From positions 62,001 through 126,000 of the forward strand of contig JASAMV010000618.1 in NCBI GenBank assembly GCA_030248065.1: a stretch of DNA of 64,000 nucleotides, read 5' to 3'. Shown here in pieces: positions 46,923-59,904 of this stretch. Below the pieces are notes generated by a model. That model was not told the origin of the DNA and ran no database searches. It was given only the letters and a program-made list of their open reading frames with translations. Numbering within the stretch: the stretch's first letter is position 1; each line of letters starts with the position of its first letter. Source of the stretch: Rhynchonema sp. JSB1_4 (Eukaryota > Nematoda > Chromadorea > Monhysterida > Xyalidae). Made by a program: the position numbers and the translations under genes.

Positions 46923-49900
46923 TCATTTCTTTCTGGCCGACTGTACTTCAGTTCCGTCCAACATGCGATTTTCGAGCAATGCCCTGGCACGTTCACTGAA
47001 TTCCACACGTTCAAAATCACGCGGTTGACCGTACCAGCGGTAAAATACGAACACCTGAATCGAGAAAATGTTTGGGGTGAGAAATTGATCGATTGTTGAT
47101 CGAATGTGTTTATTGGTTGGTCAGCAAAACTTCATGAAACAACATTGGCCTTGGGAAGGTCGCCTACGATATAATGAGCACCAGTGCAAGTGAAACGGTG
47201 TTTCAATAAGCGTCTGGCGAGTTCTGATACAAGTCAAGCCTTTCATCGTCTTTCACAAGCCAATATTTTTGTTATTTGTTTCGAGACGGAATAAGCCGAC
47301 GTGCCAATAGGCAATAGCAAACATTCGAAGGTCAACCTTCTATGAAAGATCGGCGCACGATATTTTACGTCGAGAGCACAGGTGGGGGTTTCACATTATA
47401 TGCTCAGGACACATGTTGAGAGGCAACAATAAAAAAATTCAATGTTGACCACCCACCATCACCCACGGTTTCACGGAGCACCATTTGTTCGGATCTGACT
47501 CATCCGAAGCAATCAAGCCGGGCAGATCGCTGATAACGTAGAATTTGTGACGGAACAGATCCGGGCAGGACATGTTGCGCTCGGTGATCTGCTGGATCTG
47601 GACACGATAGAATGCTTTGTTGATAATGATTTGAAACAAATAGTTGAGGTATCCAGTATACTTATTTGGCATTATCATCACACTACAACGGTGTTACACT
47701 TAGGCTAACGGGTCAGGCATCTGATTCGCAATCTCAATACCCACCACGCAAAAAGTCCTATGAGAAAGGCAGATCTCGCCAAGTTAAGTTCGATTTTATT
47801 CTGAGCCACGATTTCCGTATTCCTCCTACACCCTTCCCCTCCCGCAACTGACCACGTGCGTTGGCAACGGCGTTCGCATTTCAGCAGCGGCGTCAATCGC
47901 CTCCTTGCACACCGCCTTCATGTGGCCAGAAGCTCGACGTTGTTTCAAACATTCGATGCGATCGCCCGGCGTGACACGGTAGAAGAACTTGTCTTTGTGC
48001 AGACGGACGTTGTGCCTGCGATATTGGTGTACCATACATACATTATTAGAATTACATTTATTCGCCGAGGTAAAAATTACACCATAATGTTTTCTGGCAT
48101 TAATATACCTTTTTAGAACGTATGTATATTACATTTTATTGATGACAAAAACAGGACGCGAATTACTACCGAAAGACAGCCAGGACGAAAATCATTCTTG
48201 GTTTAAGTATCAGCACGCCAAGGTATAGTAAATTTCTAATTTCGTTGCCTCATACACTTTTACAGACGCAGGGAAACTGCGGTTCGAAGTCGAGGCAGGC
48301 AACAAGCTCAACACACAGTCAACAAGCCACGCAGCTGGCTCGTGTGTTTTTCGAATGTTTCAGTCACACAAGCTGTGTGTGTCAGCTGCGTGGCTTGTTG
48401 ACTGTGTGTTGAGCTTGTTGCCTGCTCAGACTTCGAACGGGAGTTTCCCTGCGTCTGACGAATGCATGAGGCAACGAAATTAGAAACTGCCTAGAGCGTA
48501 CAAAAACAAAAACCTCTCCTCCTCACCACACTCCTCCATCATCTTTCAACAAATGCCTGTCCGTCCAATAGAAACGTTGTGTTGGGTCATCGCTGTGTAT
48601 GTGGAACAGGAATCCTGCAAAAAAGACAACAGCTGTAACACGCAAATTTAAAAAGAGAAAATTAATGAACGGGAACCTTTCGATTCATCCGTCGGCACTG
48701 TGTTTGGTATGACGCTCGACACTGGCACTTTGCCCTCCAGCGCTTGTAGCATCTAGAAATTCATCGACCTAATAGGGACATAAACAACAAATAACATCAT
48801 TGTTTGGCCAATAGTACTGTCGTCGAATCAAGTCGTTCAACGTTGTCGTTAAATCAAGCAATAATAAATGAGGCCCAAATGAGGGTGATATTTTCGAAAC
48901 GGTGTAAAGGTGAGTTGGGTGTAAAGGTCGGTGTAAGCTCAATCGAAAGCTTGGTCGGTGTCAACTCGGTGTAAACATGAAACATTGCCTGCTGTTAACG
49001 TGGAATGTTTCATGTTTACACCGAGCTGACACCGACCGAGCTTTCGACCGAGCTTACACCGACCTTTACACAGTTTCGAAAATGCCACCCTGAGAGCGAG
49101 AAATAATACATGTGATATGACGACGACTTGATTTGACAACAGCCCATTCTTTCATGGTTGCTTTCGTTTTGGTAAAGGCACGACATTTTTTGTCCATCCA
49201 GTCGAAAACAATGAAACTTCGTTGTTCCACTGTGAAAAAAGCTGCTTGTCAGGGTTTCAATCGTCAACCTAGTGATTCCACAGTAAAAACATCGAAATCG
49301 AAACACGAAGCCCAACCTGATAAAGGGCAATGCCGGGATTGATCTCCTTCATACACAACCACGTCAAGCCGACTATCGTAGGGTCGGGTCGCAGTCTGCA
49401 ATACTGTGATGTTTCACACAAGAACGACCTTGATGTACAAGGGTTACGCAAATGCTGTTGCTTTAACTGCTGCGAGCTGGTAATAAAAACAAACAACCAA
49501 AAAAACACCATAAAATCTATGAGACTCAATATCTAGCACCTGACTGAAGTCTGGAACTCAGCACGCATTGCTTCCTCGTTGTGCAGTTGCAACATTCTGG
49601 CATCGGGTAGAAACGGACCGTTCATTGAGTTGTTGTTGACGTTGGTGTCACGCGCCAGCAGCCTGCAATTTGCATCGTAACTGCAGCACCAAATTGTAAG
49701 AACTTATCATATGGGTTAGCCCAGAACCTTGGGCTCGAGTCTGATTTTCGTGTGGATACTCCTGTTCTCGAGTAATGGCGGCCGACACCACTCGAGCGTA
49801 GTGCAACGATCGCAAGCGAAAGACATTCAACGCTGGGACGTCGCCGTAGTTTACAGCATAAACAGAACCAAATCAACCAAAAACAACACACACACAACAA

Positions 49901-52900
49901 CAATTATGCCCCGCCCCAACCTGTCCATTGGTTCACCAACAGTGCTCAGCCCGGTCATTTTCGTCGGGTCAACCATCGTGAACAAGTCCTCGTCCTCCAG
50001 ACGTGCGTCATAGCCGTACTCGAATGCTTGACTGCTGCTGCAACGGTAGTATTTGGTCAATTTTATGGAGCTTTTGACTTTCCTCACGATCACACTGAAA
50101 ACGGTGATGTTCTCGATTACTCAAAGGATGTCCGCTAAACTTACTCTAATCGAAACATTATTGTTATGACCTATAGAACTACAAAATACTGTAAATTCAA
50201 CTCAATATTCACCGTCAGGGCTACCAAATTCAATACAGCCATTTTCGATCACAATCAATCAATGCTTCCCACTTACCTTTCCGCATTGGAGTCTTCCCCC
50301 TCCACCGGCGAGTCAGCCAAATGTCGAATACCCCCGCCTTCCAGTCTCTTGGCCCGAATCATTGCGTAATCAGGCACACGACGTCGAATCATGTGATTGA
50401 TCTGGCAAAGGGTTCCTGAGGCATATTGTACTGTTGAAATGGGTTTAACGTTTTGTGTGTGAACAACGCTCGATTCAAATTTTTTATCTCCGCAACCGAT
50501 CTTTGATTGTTTTGTTTACTGTTTCGCTTATTCGTACGGGCAAAGCAATCCAACATGGAATCAACGGCAAGCGAGTAGCTAATATTATGCAACAACTGAA
50601 ATACTTAGGGCTCCGATTAACCCGTGCATTTTGAGACGACGAGCATAGTTTGCGTGACCCAAGAAGCCCTCAAGTCATTCACCGACAAACAATCACAACA
50701 ACCAAACCAACCACATCTCTCAGCTTCTCCTTGGGCAGGTCTCCAATGTCCAGCCTCTGTCGAAGCGCAGCATCAGTGGTCAAATCAGCCAACAGCTCGG
50801 CGCGATCCATACCTTCTTTCAGCCGTTCAATGACGTACGACTGTGTGAATCATACAAGTAACATCTCTCGAAATATGTAAACGAATAAGTGCACTCAAAG
50901 GCACCTACCTTCAGAACCTCCGATGTTTTCGTATAGTGCGGCAGATTGTGCGGCTTCTTCTTGCCTTTTCCCGGTATGTATTCTCTGCAACGTAAGTCAC
51001 CCATAAACTTACTGCATGTTTCGCACGAAAACAGTGGTCGATAATAAATTCAGTGACCAGATCGAATCTGCTCACACTTTTTTGATAGAAGGTGTCACTA
51101 GGTTCGACCCCCCGAAAAGCTGTCTTTTGAGCCGGTTGAAACTGTTGGCCTCAACAAACCTAAAAACATCCGCAATTCAAAAGTCACGTGACGATGGCTG
51201 ATCCGATCACCAAGTTTCATTCCACTCTGTGTGTGAAGCGGCAAAATGAATCCGTTCCCAAATACAACAATAATCAACGTCCAACGCCCACCAACCGCAC
51301 AGCACCCGGTACTCTTGCCCCAATGCCCATCCTGGTGTACACACGTGGTTTGCCAATCCATTTATAGAACACCATCGCCATGTCGAATTGAATCGGGAAT
51401 GACAGACGATCATTGCACCGTGACGTTGACGCTTTACGACCGCGCATTGATGCCGACTAAAGTATTGACATCAAAATCAGCGGTAGGGTTCTGTTCCCAT
51501 TTTCATATTTCCATTGCTAAAATGGGTCAACAAACATCTTAACATCGCTGTACAACCTACTTGTGCCGATTACGCCGATACGTACAAACATATCAACAGA
51601 ATAGCGACATAAACGTGAGCACTTGCCATCTGATCCCAGTATGAGGTGCGCGTTGTGAAGTACATTCGAAGTTTCATCATGTCCGGACAAGCACGTGGAA
51701 AATGCGCTTTCACTTGGATCTGAAATCGTACATCAATAAGGTTGAAGTGCCGTAAGTGTGATCGTGAGATTCACAGTGCCACAGTGTCTAGCATTTTTTT
51801 CTTTTTTTAGGCTAATTGATCGGTTTTCGTTGGCGCAGGAACGGTAATGAATCTCACGGAAAGGCCAGCAGTTCTCACGTGAAACATTAAGCGTCGCAAG
51901 ACAAGTTTCAACAAAAGATTAGGCAATAATATGGAAAAAATGAAAACGACCCAACCACCAACCAAATGCGTGTATTGTTGACTGGTCACATCAGTGTCTT
52001 GGCCATAAATGTTCCGCAATCTACAAACCCATGAACCGTTGGGCGTTTGTTCGTAACACATCAGCCAGCCTTTGATCAGGAAGACTTGGCCTTGAAAATC
52101 GATAACAAATTAGTGATTTCTAGTTTTCTTATCAGCTTTTACAGCAACATGATCAAGACTCGGCCTTCAATCAAGGGATATTCGCTATACAGAGCAGCAA
52201 GAAGTGCAGGAGCAGCAGAATGCGACCAAGCATTCCGTCAACATCACACAAAGAGTTGCATTATGATCATCAAAAATGTCACCAATATTTTCCAATAAAT
52301 GTCTCCAATTCCAAACCTCCATCATCCGAGTTGACCTCCGCCTCCCAGTGCACTTTGCGATCGATGTCACGTCGCGCCGCATTCAAATCGAAAATGAATG
52401 CCTTTGAACGATCGCTTGGCACTTGCTTGGGAATCTGGAAGTGGGAAAAGAAATCACTATGTATTTGGAAAATAATTGTTGTCGTTGATGGTGTCAAATC
52501 AATATCGCTACGTATATAAGTACGGTGCTTATTCGCTACGTATGAACCATGACAATGTTTCACATGTTTTGTTTGTAAAAACACAAATTATTGGCTGACC
52601 AATCAATCACAAGTCGTTCGTGAAGTCAAATCAAACTCATCAACAGACGCAATTATGAACAGCTTCTCCAATTATGTACCTCATTAGTGCATAAGTACGG
52701 TCTGGTCATGGCAGCATGCATGTAGTGAATGGCAATGTCTGGATTTACGTTGTCCAGCAACAGCCACGTGACGTTGTTCGTATCAGCGTGCACTTCTTCG
52801 GGACCGAGGATTCTGCCAGTTGTTGTAGTTGGAATTTATGACAGAATTTACGTGTACGTGCTTTGTGTAATTACCTATCGATAAACGCTACCATCCACAC

Positions 52901-55900
52901 AGTTCAAAACCGAGCACGTGAATGGTGTTTGGCGCAGCCGAATCAGAACACAGATACGTCCGCAACTGCGGTGATCATCAAGAATCTTGTAAGAACCAAC
53001 TTATCGGGCGGTGGCGCACGTTTCCACTGCATGATAGCGTCATAGTAGACTTCCTGCGATGCGAACGGTGCGTTGAGTTGTGCAGCACACGTGACATCAT
53101 CCGACCCGCGACCGAACAGATGGAAACCGTACTTGACCTTGTTTTTCTTCGACATTTTCTGGAACACATCCGAACTCGGGTCGGCGATCAATTTGGCGCG
53201 GACCAACAGACCGAAGATCGACTGGCCTGAAAGAGAAACATCTTATATTTTCACAGACTTTTATATGCTTCGATGAACCTCGATAACAGACCAGAAATAT
53301 GGATAAGATGTTTCGAAAACAATTAATAATGACACTTCAAATCGACCGCATCAATGTCACCAGGTCCCTAGGATGGAAAAGAAGATTGCCTTGACCACGT
53401 AGCATTCCCAGAATGTTTCGCGTGACTCATGCAATTCAGTGACAGGGAACCCCAATTAACCAACTTCTGTTTCTCTCTAGCTCATCATATTTCACGGCTG
53501 TGAAAAATTCACTTGGTGGCTTCTTTTTCATTGGCTGCCATTCCAACCTGAAATTCAAAAAATGTGCCATGAAAAATGGCGAAAACTTTTTCCGACAGGG
53601 AAGTTTTAAAAAATGAGCAAAGCAAACTAACCCCTGATCCTTCAGCAATCTGAGTTCTCTTCTCCGATCTCTTTTCTTGGCCGCTTCAGTGTGCGCATCA
53701 TTCGTTTTCTTCTGCAGAGTCTTCTTCTTCTCAACTTCCGTCACCACAATGCTGTTGACCTGGGTGTTTGAAGAATTTTCTCACTTTTATCTTTCTTCGT
53801 TGCAGAAGCAGCCTAAATAACAAAACAACCAAAACCAACGTAGGCGCGCAGTCTCTCTTCAGTACTATCTTGCAAAGAATACTTTTCCCGGAGTGCCTGA
53901 TTTGTGTTCAGTTCTTCGAGAATTTGGTCCACGGTCTTACCTGAAGAACTGATCGTTACAGTAGCTAAAATGGGTTAGAATACAAATACAGTAGAATCTT
54001 GGTTATCACCCTCTCTCAGTTGTTTCCGCACAAACGTTTCGCAAACGTCATCTGAATCAGCAGTACATGACTTGCTAAAAGAAAAATATAGAACCAATTT
54101 AAACAAAGAGAGGCAAAGAAATACGTAAGATCACATTAGAACGATCCTGGAACAAAGCACAAGCCAATGTGCACCTGCCTGGCCAAGTACGCGGCTTCGT
54201 AATTGATCAGAGCGGACGCACCAGCTGTCTTCCTGATCTTGTTCAGAGCACGAGGTTCACCAACCCACAGCCAGAAAATCATGGCCACTTCGAAGTCAAC
54301 CGCCAAATGTTGCAGAAAACGACGGCTTTTATTTCGTTTGACCTCTTCGCGGTGTTTCTTCATCTGAATAACATATAAATACAATACATGATTGTTGTGA
54401 AAGTTGTGCCACGCGTTGCCATGTAAACAGCAAAATATACTTGCAACGTTTCGCCAGCTTTAAGCTGGCTTCTTCAGGCATAGAAGCCCGCTTAAAGCTG
54501 GCAAAACGTTGCAGATAAATTGCTGTTTATGTGGTAACGCGTGGCACAATTTTACAACAATCAGGTATTGATATCAAACTGATCACAACAAAAAAGAGAA
54601 CATTGCGCACTTCAAACATTTATAATAACGTTCATCTGATTTGTCGGAATATTCCACACGTAGGGTGACACTTTCGAAACGGTGTAAGGGTCAGTGGAAA
54701 GCTCGGTGTGAGAAAGTTCGGCATAAGGTTAAAACAATGCTCGCTGAGCAAGCAGCAGACGCGCGTTTCTCAACAAAAGGTCAACTTTGACAGTCTGCTG
54801 TGCAAGCGTAAATCGTTGGTTTGCAATATTGTTTGTTTGGGCTAGTTGCATAGATTTTTTAAATGATATGATGAACATCGTAAGCTTTTATGGAGCCGTT
54901 TTGGTTTCGTGCTGCGGTCAGTGAGCGACGTCAATTTTTTGGCACCGCCGTCAACGAATGCACAATTTCTCAATAGCCTTACGGCGAAACGTCAGGTGGC
55001 TTAGAAACGTTCTTTCAAACGTTCGTGCAATCAGCTTAAATGAACCAGATTGCAAACAAACAATTTACGCTTGCACAGCAGGCCGTCAAAGCTGACCTTT
55101 CGTCCAGAAACGCGCGTCTGCTGCTTGGTCAGCGTTCAATGTTTCAAGCTTAAGACGCCCCCTTAAACTTTCTCACACCGAGCTTGCCACCGACCTTTAC
55201 ACCCAACTAACCTTCCGTTTTGAAAATGCAACCCATAATCCCTGATTAATCAAGGTGGTAAAGCTATTGCAAACCTCAGCCCAGTAATTTTCGCGTGTTG
55301 TCAAATAGAACGACCATTTCAGTAGATCCGGACAGTCGCGCACAAGATACAGACGGTTCCAGAACTGAAGCCATCAAATGTTTCACCAACAACGTGAGAT
55401 GGTGCTTGCTTGTTTGTCATTCCAATGCCCAAAGAAAATCGGTTGCACAAAACAAGCACAGTTTTCAATCAACAAACCACATGCGTATAATCCATTTTCT
55501 TATTATCCTCAAAGGCGAATTGCAATCTGTACCAAAAATGCTTCAATGAGCCATTGCGTAGGATTTTTACAGCATTACCGTGAGAACGCAGCTTTTGCTT
55601 GGTGCCTGAAAAATGGCAAAACGAACATAAAGTACATGAAAATAACACAAGCATGAAAATTTCAAGTTCCACGGACGAAACCACGTTACTTTTACGAACC
55701 CACGCTATCGGCCATCACCGTGCGTTCCCAGTTCCAGTTCACTTCGTTGTGCGTTCGTCGCGCTTCGGCCAGATCGAACATGAAACCCTTAGATTCGTCA
55801 TCCGGTGGCATGGTGGGAATCTGAAATTCTGTTACTATTGTTTGTTCATAGTTGCAACTGCGTGTATCATTTTACGATCATTGCGCAATTCTGTTCTTTA

Positions 55901-58770
55901 GGTTGACCGATGCGTACAAAGTCAAAATTGGTGTTCGCCAACGTCAGACTTCCCCGCACGGATCGGGTAGATCTTACCTGGTCTTCCGACTTCTTGAACA
56001 TGTTTTGATGACTATTCTTATCAAAAGGCTGACACGACTATTACAAGTCGCACAAAATGTGATAACTTTCGAGAAATTACTGCCTGATGTGGTAACAAGC
56101 TCAAAACAAACCCCCTCTCTCGTCAGCTACCTGTGTGCTTATCAGATACTTTTTCTCCTTTGTGTTCTGCAAGTAGGCCATCAGATAATCACTAGCGATC
56201 TTGTAATTCATGTGCTTCAAAGGCAACCACACAACACCGGGTTCACTCGACCGCTGCACCTCGTTTGGTTGCAGCAATCTGAAGTTTAGACATAGATTGA
56301 GCAAAGATATTTTCATTAGGTGCTTTGTTTGTCTCAGTACGTCAGTCTAGACGACATTGTCGGTTTCAAGTAACGTGCATCGTTACGCATACACAAACAT
56401 GTATGGTATATCAAGCTCGATAATTAAATCGGAACTGTCTTGGTCACATGACCTCCGTGATGTTAGAAATATTATAAAAGAAATCTACAGGTGCCCCCCC
56501 CCACATTTTCACCAGCGTAGAGGTTGTTCATATTCAGTACGGAACAACTTTTACGCTGGTCAAAATTGTGACCTTCGTAAATTCGAAATACCATGAAAAA
56601 AGTCGCCTGCCCCGGATCCAATCCACAAATCTCATCTAGTTTCTGATCATTTGTTGTGAAAATCTACCAATCAGGCACCTTCTGACATGTGCCAGCCTGT
56701 GCTGTTCCATTTTGGCCGCGTATTCGTGTGGCGATACAAACTCGTCCTCCCGGCCGATCAACTGAATGATTCGCGTGCGCACATTTGACCCGTCCATCCA
56801 GAATCGACTTTGACGATCCAACAGCTCATTCTCCTCGTACGTGTAATTCACTACAAGTCAGGCACGACGTTCTTTATGTTGGGTGGTTGATGCCATTCTA
56901 GAAGGCCCAAGCTCAACTGAAACAGCAGTGTCAATCCAAAATTTGCCAGAAAAACGAGTCGATCAATAGCGAAACATCCTACTTGCTTTTGTGATGAATA
57001 TTCCTAGGGATATTCTGGTCCCCGATTTAGGGCTGCGATACCCGTATCTATTCACCATAAAGAGGGCAGTTCACGTCACACAAACCCCAAACCTTGAAGG
57101 TTTTTTTGTAACAAACGATGATGTTTTCTCAATGTGAGAATAAACTTAAAACCGCCAAATGGGCCCCTGACTGACCGTTGTCCCCTTTGGGCAGCTTGTC
57201 AAATCGCCTCGCATTATTCAAACTGGCGTATTGTCTCCACGGCGTTGTGCGTGATGACACGCGACGGCTGCCTGTCGTTCGTTTCGCTCGTGTTTCACCA
57301 TCGTCCGACCAATCTCCGTCCGATTCGTTTGAGACACCTATTTTGGCGCATTCAATTTGATTGTAGTTTGCGGCGCTTTGTGCATTAAAGATTTACTGAA
57401 GGCTCTAACACTCACAAGGGTCATCTGGCCGAGCCATATCTAATCCGACCAAGTTTGATAACCAGGCAAACTCCGTCAACGTACCGGCATCCTCATAGTC
57501 ACTATCACCATCATTGTTGTCAATATCACTGCCCTGGTCCTGGTCTCGAACGCGTTTCAGTCGAATTACCGGTTCCCGGTCTGCTGCCGAATTGGCCGAC
57601 GTCACCGATGGCGTTGGTCGTTGTCTGAGTCGAGCTGAACTGCGCCGACTTCGATTTGATTCAGGATCGAGACCGGAGCCCTCGCCGGATGGCAATAGCA
57701 CACTGACGTCAGGTTTGGTCTCGATTTCGAACGGTATTTCCGAGCTTTCTGGTGATACCTGAACAGTAACTGTTTTGTTTCGATCAGTTTTCCAGAGAAA
57801 ATAGCACGAAGCTTCAAGAAGATACTTGACCATTTGCTTCGATTTTCGTTTCCGACTGCGTTGAGCGGCAACATTGGCCAACGGTTCGTTATCTGAGTCA
57901 AAATCTCCTCCTTCACCAACTTCACCAACATCACCACCAGCGTCGGAATCTGACGCGAAACCACTTGCCTGCAGCTCATCATCTGGAAAAAATCGAAAGC
58001 AGGTCTGTTCCAAAGCTTGTTCTTGACCATAAAAGTCCGCAAGAAGTCTAACCGTGATGATCAGGATCGCATTTTTCAGCAATAGTTCTTCTTGCCGTCT
58101 GGCTCTGTCTGTTGAGTCTGGGTGGCTCGGTGGGTGACACACAACGCGAGTCAAGCACGTCAACGCGAATGCCCATTGCCGATGTCGACGCTTCTTGACC
58201 ATTGTTGGTCTGAGGAACGTTTTGTGCGATAAACGAGAACGCTAATGCAGGCTAAGTGCAGCCTGAACCCGGACCAACATTCCTTTCCAGTTTGTTCGTA
58301 ATATCACTGCCTTCCATCCACGACAATCATTTCTCCTCAAAGACTAACAACCAGCAAAACCAGGCCAACCTGACTGCCACCAAGCGGACGAACTTTGGCG
58401 AATCGAAACGGATCAAAATCATCAGCTTCAAAATAGACCTTGCTGTCCAGCTGTGACACAGCAAAGATTCGCCGCACCTTGCTCAATTTACCGCCGAGCG
58501 TGCTGAAAAGTGAAAACCAGAGTGCCTTTCGAAAACTCGGTCTTGCTGACCCAAACCCACCTCTGGTAATAAACAACGGAACAATTTTTTTAATAAAGCC
58601 TGATAAAGAACCAACTTCCACTCGTACGCATGTCCAAGTTTGATGTGTTTTTCAAGGTCATCCAAGCCGAACAATCCATTGCAGAATTCACACTCTTCGT
58701 AAATGTGCTCTGAATCGTCCACTTTTTGCCAAACACCTTTGGCCGGGGAGCCAAACTCGATACAAGGCAT
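46923..58770 (-). CDS. Unrecognised 1504-residue protein: zinc finger plus a thrice-repeated module
   Basis: Thirty-six exons join in phase from ATG 58770 to stop 46923-46925: 58616-58770, 58370-58502, 58053-58209, 57831-57982, 57416-57758, 57176-57337, 56679-56850, 56131-56278, 55978-56028, 55704-55820, 55579-55605, 55275-55364, 54175-54363, 54010-54070, 53840-53964, 53632-53759, 53451-53547, 53361-53367, 53028-53226, 52680-52812, 52317-52434, 51963-52090, 51615-51719, 51296-51456, 51109-51159, 50909-50984, 50712-50840, 50277-50401, 49921-50094, 49540-49662, 49317-49395, 48677-48752, 48527-48614, 47853-48015, 47457-47597, 46923-47054. Order: CX2C...HX4H finger (YEECEFCNGLFGLDDLEKHI), acidic and basic linkers, then three module copies. 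Each module has a W-L-x-L...N-x-x-I-A motif, IP...(D/S)(E/R)SK(G/A)F, CPD(L/M) and V-F-Y-x-W-x-G-x-P-R. No membrane segment or known catalytic motif. Nuclear role is inference. Least certain: the 7-nt exon and the 54070 and 52090 acceptors. Confidence 0.7.
48226..48492. mobile_element. Fold-back element in an intron of the 1504-residue gene
   Basis: Arms of about 115 bp, e.g. TTTCTAATTTCGTTGCCTCA and GAGGCAACGAAATTAGAAAC, and GGCTTGTTGACTGTGTGTTG with its complement. Arms are about 90 percent identical by eye. Confidence 0.8.
48887..49094. mobile_element. Fold-back element, GGTGTAAAGGTCGGTGTAAG type
   Basis: Ends GGGTGATATTTTCGAAAC and TTTCGAAAATGCCACCC. The centre ATGAAACATT...AATGTTTCAT also pairs. 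TGA on both sides is a possible 3-bp duplication. The longer relative at 54662-55232 shares the termini. Confidence 0.7.
54382..54567. mobile_element. Fold-back element with GCGTGGCACAA arms
   Basis: Left GATTGTTGTGAAAGTTGTGC pairs with right GCACAATTTTACAACAATC. CCAGCTTTAAGCTGGC forms an inner hairpin. It lies in the intron between exons 55275-55364 and 54175-54363. Confidence 0.75.
54662..55232. mobile_element. Longer relative of the 48.9-kb fold-back element
   Basis: Termini GGGTGACACTTTCGAAACGG and the complement of GGGTTGCATTTTCAAAACGG at the right end. Inner arms include GCAGCAGACGCGCGTTTCT and its complement. Same intron as the preceding element. Confidence 0.7.
56488..56570. repeat. 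Short inverted-repeat element (ACCAGCGTA...TTTTACGCTGGTCAAAA)
   Basis: CATTTTCACCAGCGTA and TTTTACGCTGGTCAAAATTG face each other across about 45 bases. Relatives are at 4438 and 63300. Confidence 0.55.
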
Positions 58771-58921
58771 GCTGCGACGACCTTGTTGCCAATCAGCAAC
58801 TGCAACCACTTTATTTTCGGTCCAAAAAACGGACCCGGTTCTTTTCCATCTGCAACTACATGCCACTCACTGTAGTGGCGGGGGGATTGGGGATTCCCCT
58901 CAAAGGGGCATCTATCTCGAG

Positions 58922-59892
58922 TAGGGTTAGAGAGATGTCGGGTGTCGGGTGCCAAAAAAGTGCGGGTGTCGGGTACCCCCAGATGTCGGGTGTCGGGTTT
59001 TTTGGGACCCGACATCCGACACTTACGGTTCAAAACATCAGTTTTGTTGAGATAAGAATTTTGAGAGAAAATTTTCTTGGAACCAAATGTTTCCGAAGAC
59101 GAAGAATGTAACATTTTGGTGTTTACTTCGTGTGAAAATACTTGAATTCAGTAACTTGAGCCAAAAAATGCACTAATGATGCAAATGAGCAAAAATTTGC
59201 CTCAGGTGTCGGGTGGGGTGTCGGTTTTTTTTCAAAAACTAGATGTCGGGTGTCGGGTTTTTTGCAACTGTCGGGTGTCGGCTTTTTTCTCAGATGTCGG
59301 GTGTCGGGTCGTGCTTGTGCTTCCAGATGTCGGGTGTCGGGTACCCAGTGTCAGTGTAGTTCCTGGTCCGGAGGGGGAGATAGCGGACCCCCCGTTTTTT
59401 TCGGAGGGGGAGATAGCGTACCCCCGAGGGGGGAGGGGGGAGGCCCAAATTCGGGAAAAAGTCACTTTTTGAGATAGAAAATTTGACCTATTTTTGCCCC
59501 TTTTTGGAAAAAATTCTTCATAAAAAGGGTATTTTGGCGACTTTTGAGAACTTTTGGGAACAGACGTACCTACCTGGGGGGAAGGGGGGAAGTCCCAATT
59601 TGGGGGGGACGGAAAAAAGTCATTTTTTGAGGTCGAAAAATTGGACTATTTTTGCCTTCTTTTGCGAAAAATCCCCTATAAAAAGGGTATTTTGGCGTTT
59701 TTTGGAGGTTTCACCTGAAGTTTACCTATTTTTGGCCTAAAAATGCCCATTTTAGGCCTAAATTTGCCCATTTTAGGAAAAAATTGGGGGAGCAGACGTA
59801 CCCGGAGGGGGAACAGTGGGGCAGGCGTACCTCGGAGGGGGAACAGACGTACCCGAGGGGGGTCCCCCCTCCCCCCCCCAGGAACTACACTG
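58922..59892. mobile_element. Element M2 abutted by family A element A11 (59352-59892)
   Basis: M2 begins TAGGGTTAGAGAGATGTCGG and runs through GATGTCGGGTGTCGGG repeats. At 59352 family A begins with CAGTGTAGTTCCTGG, ending CCAGGAACTACACTG at 59892. A11 is 541 bp and looks like two subtypes joined. No matching target duplication is visible, so a recombined chimera is likely. Confidence 0.75.
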
Positions 59893-59904
59893 GGGGGGAA
59901 GGGT

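Noticed and set aside
51098..51413. Overlapping minus-strand frames (e.g. CVHQDGHWGKSTGCC)
   Set aside because: Shadow frames of the real exon at 51296-51456, whose frame carries the VFYKWIGKPR motif.
48677..55820. Three separate tandem genes instead of one gene with three modules
   Set aside because: I found a stop-free, phase-consistent exon chain across all three modules and only one start and one stop. Separate genes remain possible if RNA disagrees.
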